Below, one piece after another: positions 8,125 through 12,351 of a DNA stretch of 12,351 nt. The position numbers and the translations under genes are program-made. Origin of the DNA: Gammaproteobacteria bacterium (lineage in GTDB: Bacteria; Pseudomonadota; Gammaproteobacteria; Steroidobacterales; Steroidobacteraceae); assembly GCA_028293725.1 (NCBI GenBank), contig JAQGOE010000067.1:1-12351 (forward strand). Direction: 5' to 3'. The notes under the pieces were generated by a model. That model saw nothing but the letters and a program-made list of their open reading frames with translations, was not told the origin of the DNA and searched no databases. How positions within the stretch are numbered: the stretch's first letter is position 1; every line of letters begins with the position of its first letter.

Positions 8125-9663
8125 GTGGATAAATTGGGGAGAGATAGCGCTATCGCACGGCCGCGACCATGGCTAGCCGCGGCTGGAGTCATCGCCTGGG
8201 CTAAAGCGCGCTGCGGTGGATGGGGGCTGCGCTCGAAGTTGTTCGTCGCACTGCTGGTCACGGCTGTCCTGGCCGTCGGGGCGACGGGCACGGCGGCGCG
8301 ATTCGCGTTTCTGCAAGGATTCCTCGGATATCTCAACGACCAGGAAATGAGCAGCGCCCGTAAACTGGTGCCGCTGCTCGTCGCCCAATACGAGAGGTAT
8401 GGCGGCTGGGGCCACATGAGCGAGGACCCCCGTGTCTGGTTCGAGATCGTCTCACGAGCGGACTTCGGCGGTACTTTCACGCCAGGCGTGCCCCTCCCGC
8501 CAACTCCTTTTGGGAATTTTCCGCCCAGATTCAACCCAACATCCGCGTCCATTCAGCCGGCCTCCATGCCCGGTCTGGGCATGCGTCTGGCGCTGTTGGA
8601 TGCGCAGCGGCGCTTTGTCATAGGTAACCCCGTCTTCGGCAATTACGTCAATGACGCGACGAAGGAGCCGATAACACTCGGTGACAAAGTGGTGGGTTGG
8701 CTCGTGGTTTTGCCCTTCAACAGGCTCAACGCCGGGGCCGCCGGGGCATTCCAGCGCGAGCAGCTCCTGTCGACCTGGGCCATTGGCGTGGTTGCGGTGG
8801 GTCTGGCGGCGCTCGCCGCGGTGGTGCTCACGAGACGTATTCTGCAGCCGATCAGAAAGATAGCAGATGCGACCCACCGCCTGGCAGCGGGAAACTACAC
8901 CGTGCGGCTGGAGGTCTCCTCGTCGGATGAGATTGCCCGATTAGCGGGCGACTTCAATCGCATGGCTCTCGCCCTGGAGAGAAACGAAGGCATGCGCCGA
9001 ACCTTTTTTGCGGATGTCTCGCATGAGCTGCGCACACCGATCTCCATACTGCGTGCGGAGCTGGAGGCGATCGAAGATGAGGTGCACGAGCTGACTGCGG
9101 CGAGTCTGCGCTCGTGGCAGGGTGAGGTGGCCACGCTCGGCAAGCTGATCGATGATCTCTATGACCTGTCATTGGCCGACATCGGTGCTCTCACATACCG
9201 AATGTCGAGCGTGGACCTCGTGCGATTTCTGCGGGGGCGCTTGCTGGCCTTTCAAGACCGTTATGCGCAGCGGCGCATCTCGCTCGAGGCCAGGTTGCCG
9301 GAAAACCGGCTGGCCATTGCAGCCGACGAGATGCGCTTGAATCAGCTCATCAACAACCTCCTGGAGAACTCGTTGCGTTATACCGACCCGGGAGGGCGAT
9401 TGTCGGTCGTCTGTCGGGTGGAGCATGAGATGGCCGTCATCGACTTGCAGGACACGGCCCCTGGCGTACCCGAGGAGTCCCTGTGCCGACTGTTCGAGCG
9501 CTTCTACCGGGTCGATCCCTCCCGTAATCGGGCGAGCGGCGGAGCGGGACTGGGCCTGGCGATCGCCAAGCGGATTGTTGAAGCCCACGCGGGCACCATC
9601 CTGGCGCGGCAGTCGCCGCTGGGTGGTCTGTGGATACGAGTTGCATTACCCGTTGCGGAGTAA
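8125..9663 (+). CDS. baeS: BaeS-type sensor histidine kinase (complete)
   Basis: Inner-membrane sensor kinase that autophosphorylates and passes phosphate to the regulator encoded just downstream. Of 512 residues, TM1 is at about 38-58, a periplasmic sensor region at 60-215 with a Pro-rich loop (120-145), TM2 at 216-236, HAMP at 237-288 and HisKA at 291-355 with His300 in ADVSHELRTP. The ATPase domain has an N box (NNLLENSLRY, 410-419), G1 as DTAPG (443-447) and G2 as GGAGLGLAI (472-480). The G1 variant with APGV and the FERFYR..PSRNRASGG string match E. coli BaeS (SAPGV; FERFYR..GSRNRASGG). The start is a GTG with AGGAAG at 8116-8121, a little close; an ATG at 8123 is out of frame. This gives an N-terminal tail about 25 residues longer than in E. 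coli. The order baeS then baeR is as in E. coli. No efflux genes are beside it here. Confidence 0.9.
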   Translation: MDKLGRDSAIARPRPWLAAAGVIAWAKARCGGWGLRSKLFVALLVTAVLAVGATGTAARFAFLQGFLGYLNDQEMSSARKLVPLLVAQYERYGGWGHMSEDPRVWFEIVSRADFGGTFTPGVPLPPTPFGNFPPRFNPTSASIQPASMPGLGMRLALLDAQRRFVIGNPVFGNYVNDATKEPITLGDKVVGWLVVLPFNRLNAGAAGAFQREQLLSTWAIGVVAVGLAALAAVVLTRRILQPIRKIADATHRLAAGNYTVRLEVSSSDEIARLAGDFNRMALALERNEGMRRTFFADVSHELRTPISILRAELEAIEDEVHELTAASLRSWQGEVATLGKLIDDLYDLSLADIGALTYRMSSVDLVRFLRGRLLAFQDRYAQRRISLEARLPENRLAIAADEMRLNQLINNLLENSLRYTDPGGRLSVVCRVEHEMAVIDLQDTAPGVPEESLCRLFERFYRVDPSRNRASGGAGLGLAIAKRIVEAHAGTILARQSPLGGLWIRVALPVAE

Positions 9664-9667
9664 TCTC

Positions 9668-10354
9668 ATGTCTTCGGCCGGCACGGCTCCCGAGATTCTG
9701 ATCGTCGAAGACGAGCCCAAGCTGGCGACGGTACTGGGCGATTACTTCAAGGCTTCGGGGTTCCGGACCCGTTGGCTCGCCGACGGCGCGGAGGTCGTTG
9801 AGTCGGTCAGGATCAATCCGCCTGACCTGATCGTGTTGGATCTGATGTTGCCGCAGAAGGATGGACTGAAGATCTGCCGCGAGCTGCGCGATTTCACGAG
9901 CGTGCCGCTCGTGATAGTGACCGCTCGCATCGAAGAGATCGATCGTCTGCTGGGTCTGGAGCTCGGGGCCGATGATTACGTTTGTAAGCCGTTCAGTCCC
10001 AGGGAGGTCGTTGCGCGTGCGCGAGCCATTCTGCGACGCGTGACGGGCGGTCCAGCGAGCAATACAGCCCTGGGTCTGTACATGGACGAATTCCGCTATA
10101 CGGCATCGCTCGACGGCGTGCAGTTGGATTTGACGCCCGTGGAGTTCAGGCTGCTGCGAACTCTATCCGCCTCTCCCGGGCAGGTGTTCTCGCGCGCGCA
10201 GCTCCTCGATCGACTCTATGAGGATCACCGGGTGGTGAGCGACCGCGCGGTTGACAGTCATATCAAGAATCTGCGTCGTAAGGTGCAGAGTGTGCGCGGG
10301 GGGGTGGAGCTCATTGAGTCGGTTTATGGGGTGGGGTATAGGTTTGATGCGTGA
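9668..10354 (+). CDS. baeR: BaeR-type response regulator, OmpR family (complete)
   Basis: DNA-binding regulator partnered with the kinase just upstream. The ATG at 9668 lies four bases after the kinase stop, with GGAG at 9657-9660 inside the end of the kinase gene, so the two are transcribed and probably translated together. The frame is open farther upstream inside baeS, but the family's N-terminus (EILIVEDEPKL) fits this start. Of 228 residues, the receiver covers about 9-120, with acidic E14/D15, phosphoacceptor D58 in VLDLMLP, T85 and K107. VTARIEEIDRLLGLELGADDYVCKPFSPREVVAR is nearly the E. coli BaeR sequence. A winged-helix domain (about 132-226) follows, with DLTPVEFRLLRTL and DSHIKNLRRKVQ, ending VYGVGYRFDA. 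In E. coli BaeR activates mdtABCD, acrD and spy; targets here are unknown. Confidence 0.93.
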   Translation: MSSAGTAPEILIVEDEPKLATVLGDYFKASGFRTRWLADGAEVVESVRINPPDLIVLDLMLPQKDGLKICRELRDFTSVPLVIVTARIEEIDRLLGLELGADDYVCKPFSPREVVARARAILRRVTGGPASNTALGLYMDEFRYTASLDGVQLDLTPVEFRLLRTLSASPGQVFSRAQLLDRLYEDHRVVSDRAVDSHIKNLRRKVQSVRGGVELIESVYGVGYRFDA

Positions 10355-11626
<1,272 letters not shown>

Positions 11627-11654
11627 GCGACAGTGGGGCCCGGCGAGCCGGTAT

Positions 11655-11683
11655 ACATAATTACCATATATTGACAATTATGT
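11655..11683. promoter_or_regulatory. Probable operator: 8+8 inverted repeat around the -35 box
   Basis: ACATAATT at 11655-11662 and AATTATGT at 11676-11683 are perfect reverse complements with a 13-base spacer. The half-site centres are 21 bases apart, two helical turns, which suits a dimeric regulator. The right arm overlaps the last base of the TTGACA -35 box, so a bound protein would most simply repress. The repeat sits in an AT-rich island unlike the surrounding GC-rich DNA. The regulator family (GntR, MarR, TetR or IclR types control related genes elsewhere) cannot be told from the site. Confidence 0.55.
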
Positions 11684-11699
11684 CTTTTCTGAGTACAAA
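11671..11699 (+). promoter_or_regulatory. Sigma70-type promoter of the Rieske oxygenase gene
   Basis: TTGACA at 11671-11676 is a perfect -35 consensus. After exactly 17 bases comes TACAAA at 11694-11699, matching 4 of 6 positions of the -10 consensus. AT-rich DNA just upstream could serve as an UP element. Transcription would start near 11706, leaving a leader of about 60 bases before the ATG at 11766. This means the oxygenase gene can be expressed separately from pobA. Confidence 0.6.
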
Positions 11700-11713
11700 A
11701 GACTCCGTTGCCG

Positions 11714-11734
11714 TGCCCCCGGGGCGAGGGGGCA
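11714..11734 (+). promoter_or_regulatory. Stem-loop in the oxygenase 5' leader
   Basis: TGCCCCC (11714-11720) and GGGGGCA (11728-11734) form a perfect 7-base GC stem closing a 7-base loop, GGGGCGA. The loop could also pair with the left arm directly (CCCCGGGG), so two forms are possible. It would lie at about +8 to +28 of the predicted transcript and ends 19 bases before the GGAG ribosome site. It may stabilise the messenger or tune its translation. No T-run follows, so it is not an intrinsic terminator. Confidence 0.5.
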
Positions 11735-11765
11735 TCCGTCCAGCCACCGCGCCGGAGTGCCTCGT

Positions 11766-12351
11766 ATGTTCGTTGGAGATGCCTGGTACGTTGCGGCGTG
11801 GTCTGATGAGGTCACCGCCTCTGTACCGTTCGCCCGTCGCATCTGCGGTCAACCGGTGGTGCTGTTCAGGACGGCGCAAGGTCAGCCCGCGGCCCTGTAT
11901 GACAGTTGCTGCCATCGGGGCGCGCCGCTGAGTGTTGGCAAGGTCGTGCCAAAAGGAATTCAGTGCGGCTACCACGGATTGGTTTTCGCATCTGACGGCC
12001 ATTGTATTGAAATCCCCGGCCAGAGCGCGGTGCCCGCGAAAGCGAAGGTCCGAAGCTATCCGATCGTGGAGAAAGACCAGCTCATCTGGATATGGATGGG
12101 GGACCCGGCCCGCGCGGACCTAAGCCGACTGATCGATTATCCTTTCCACGAGGACAGGCGCTGGCCTCACCGCCACGGCGTTTACCATGTCAGGTCGAGT
12201 TATCTCATGCTCGCCGACAACCTGATGGATCTCACCCACCTGGCGTATGTACACGCCGCGAATGTGGGTGGGGAGGCCAAAGCACACATCGAAGCCAAAA
12301 CCGAGGTGCGGGCGACCGACAGGGGAGTGTTCGTCAAGAGGTGGATGCCCG
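11766..12351 (+). CDS. VanA-type Rieske non-heme iron oxygenase (5' part, cut by window end)
   Basis: N-terminal 195 codons of the oxygenase component of a two-part aromatic O-demethylase or monooxygenase; such enzymes take electrons from a VanB-like reductase. The start ATG has GGAG (11754-11757) eight bases before it, and MFVGDAWYVAAW matches the VanA-family beginning. The Rieske [2Fe-2S] ligands are C48, H50, C67 and H70 (CxH-X16-CxxH), in DSCCHRGAPL and CGYHGLVF. The catalytic iron site is in LADNLMDLTHLAYVH, with D155, H158 and H163. About 45% of the usual length (near 350) is missing beyond the edge. The VGGEAKAHIEAK stretch after the iron motif differs from Pseudomonas VanA (IGQKEI), so vanillate is a likely but unproven substrate. 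Other members act on dicamba, other methoxylated aromatics or polycyclic compounds. Its place beside pobA favours a route to protocatechuate. Confidence 0.88.
   Translation, partial: MFVGDAWYVAAWSDEVTASVPFARRICGQPVVLFRTAQGQPAALYDSCCHRGAPLSVGKVVPKGIQCGYHGLVFASDGHCIEIPGQSAVPAKAKVRSYPIVEKDQLIWIWMGDPARADLSRLIDYPFHEDRRWPHRHGVYHVRSSYLMLADNLMDLTHLAYVHAANVGGEAKAHIEAKTEVRATDRGVFVKRWMP

Noticed and set aside
7611..8552. Open frame of 313 codons on the minus strand across the divergent control region
   Set aside because: It overlaps the coding starts of both the receptor and baeS and would occupy the only promoter region; the Ser/Arg/Pro/Thr-rich product has no family resemblance.
9425..9667. Upstream extension of the baeR frame inside baeS
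   Set aside because: The frame happens to be open, but this part is out-of-frame baeS sequence. The ATG at 9668 has a ribosome site and matches the family start.
11640..11651. CCGGC/GCCGG inverted repeat after pobA as a terminator
   Set aside because: The stem is at most four or five pairs with a very tight loop and is followed by TATACATAATT, not a T-run.

Overview
The window looks like chromosomal DNA of a GC-rich gammaproteobacterium. The BamA, BaeS, BaeR and PobA homologues resemble the E. coli and Pseudomonas versions closely. The large TonB-dependent receptor and the VanA-type oxygenase are of kinds common in aquatic and soil degraders (Xanthomonadales, Nevskiales, Steroidobacter-like bacteria). 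The genus is inference, since there is no rRNA or other marker here. I see no insertion sequence, tRNA, CRISPR array or phage gene.

Positions 1-7792 are an outer-membrane block. A complete bamA (minus strand, 42-2486) is divergent from a complete type II secretion secretin gene, gspD (plus strand, 2626-4632). The secretin gene converges on a 1014-residue TonB-dependent receptor (minus strand, 4748-7792). The 115-base gap between these convergent genes carries two strong GC-rich hairpins with interchangeable arms. All three products are outer-membrane beta-barrel or barrel-like proteins. BamA folds such barrels, so it may assemble the receptor, although this follows from general BamA function and not from the locus.

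Positions 7793-10354 hold a 332-base divergent control region and then a two-gene operon encoding a BaeS-type sensor kinase and a BaeR-type response regulator, separated by four bases. In E. coli this pair controls an envelope-stress and efflux regulon.

Positions 10355-12351 are an aromatic-catabolism segment. A complete pobA (4-hydroxybenzoate 3-monooxygenase, giving protocatechuate) keeps all the active-site residues I could place. It is followed by the first 195 codons of a Rieske non-heme iron oxygenase of the VanA (vanillate O-demethylase) kind, cut by the window edge. If the second enzyme is a true vanillate demethylase, both would feed protocatechuate. An AT-rich stretch before the oxygenase gene contains a well-spaced sigma70-type promoter with an 8+8 inverted repeat around its -35 box, then a perfect stem-loop in the predicted 5' leader. 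That is the clearest regulatory structure in the window.

Most genes are recognisable members of known families, and I did not find a convincing unknown system. The observations worth checking are the unusual neighbourhoods (bamA next to a lone gspD; baeSR next to a TonB receptor and phenolic catabolism) and the non-coding palindromes and hairpins.
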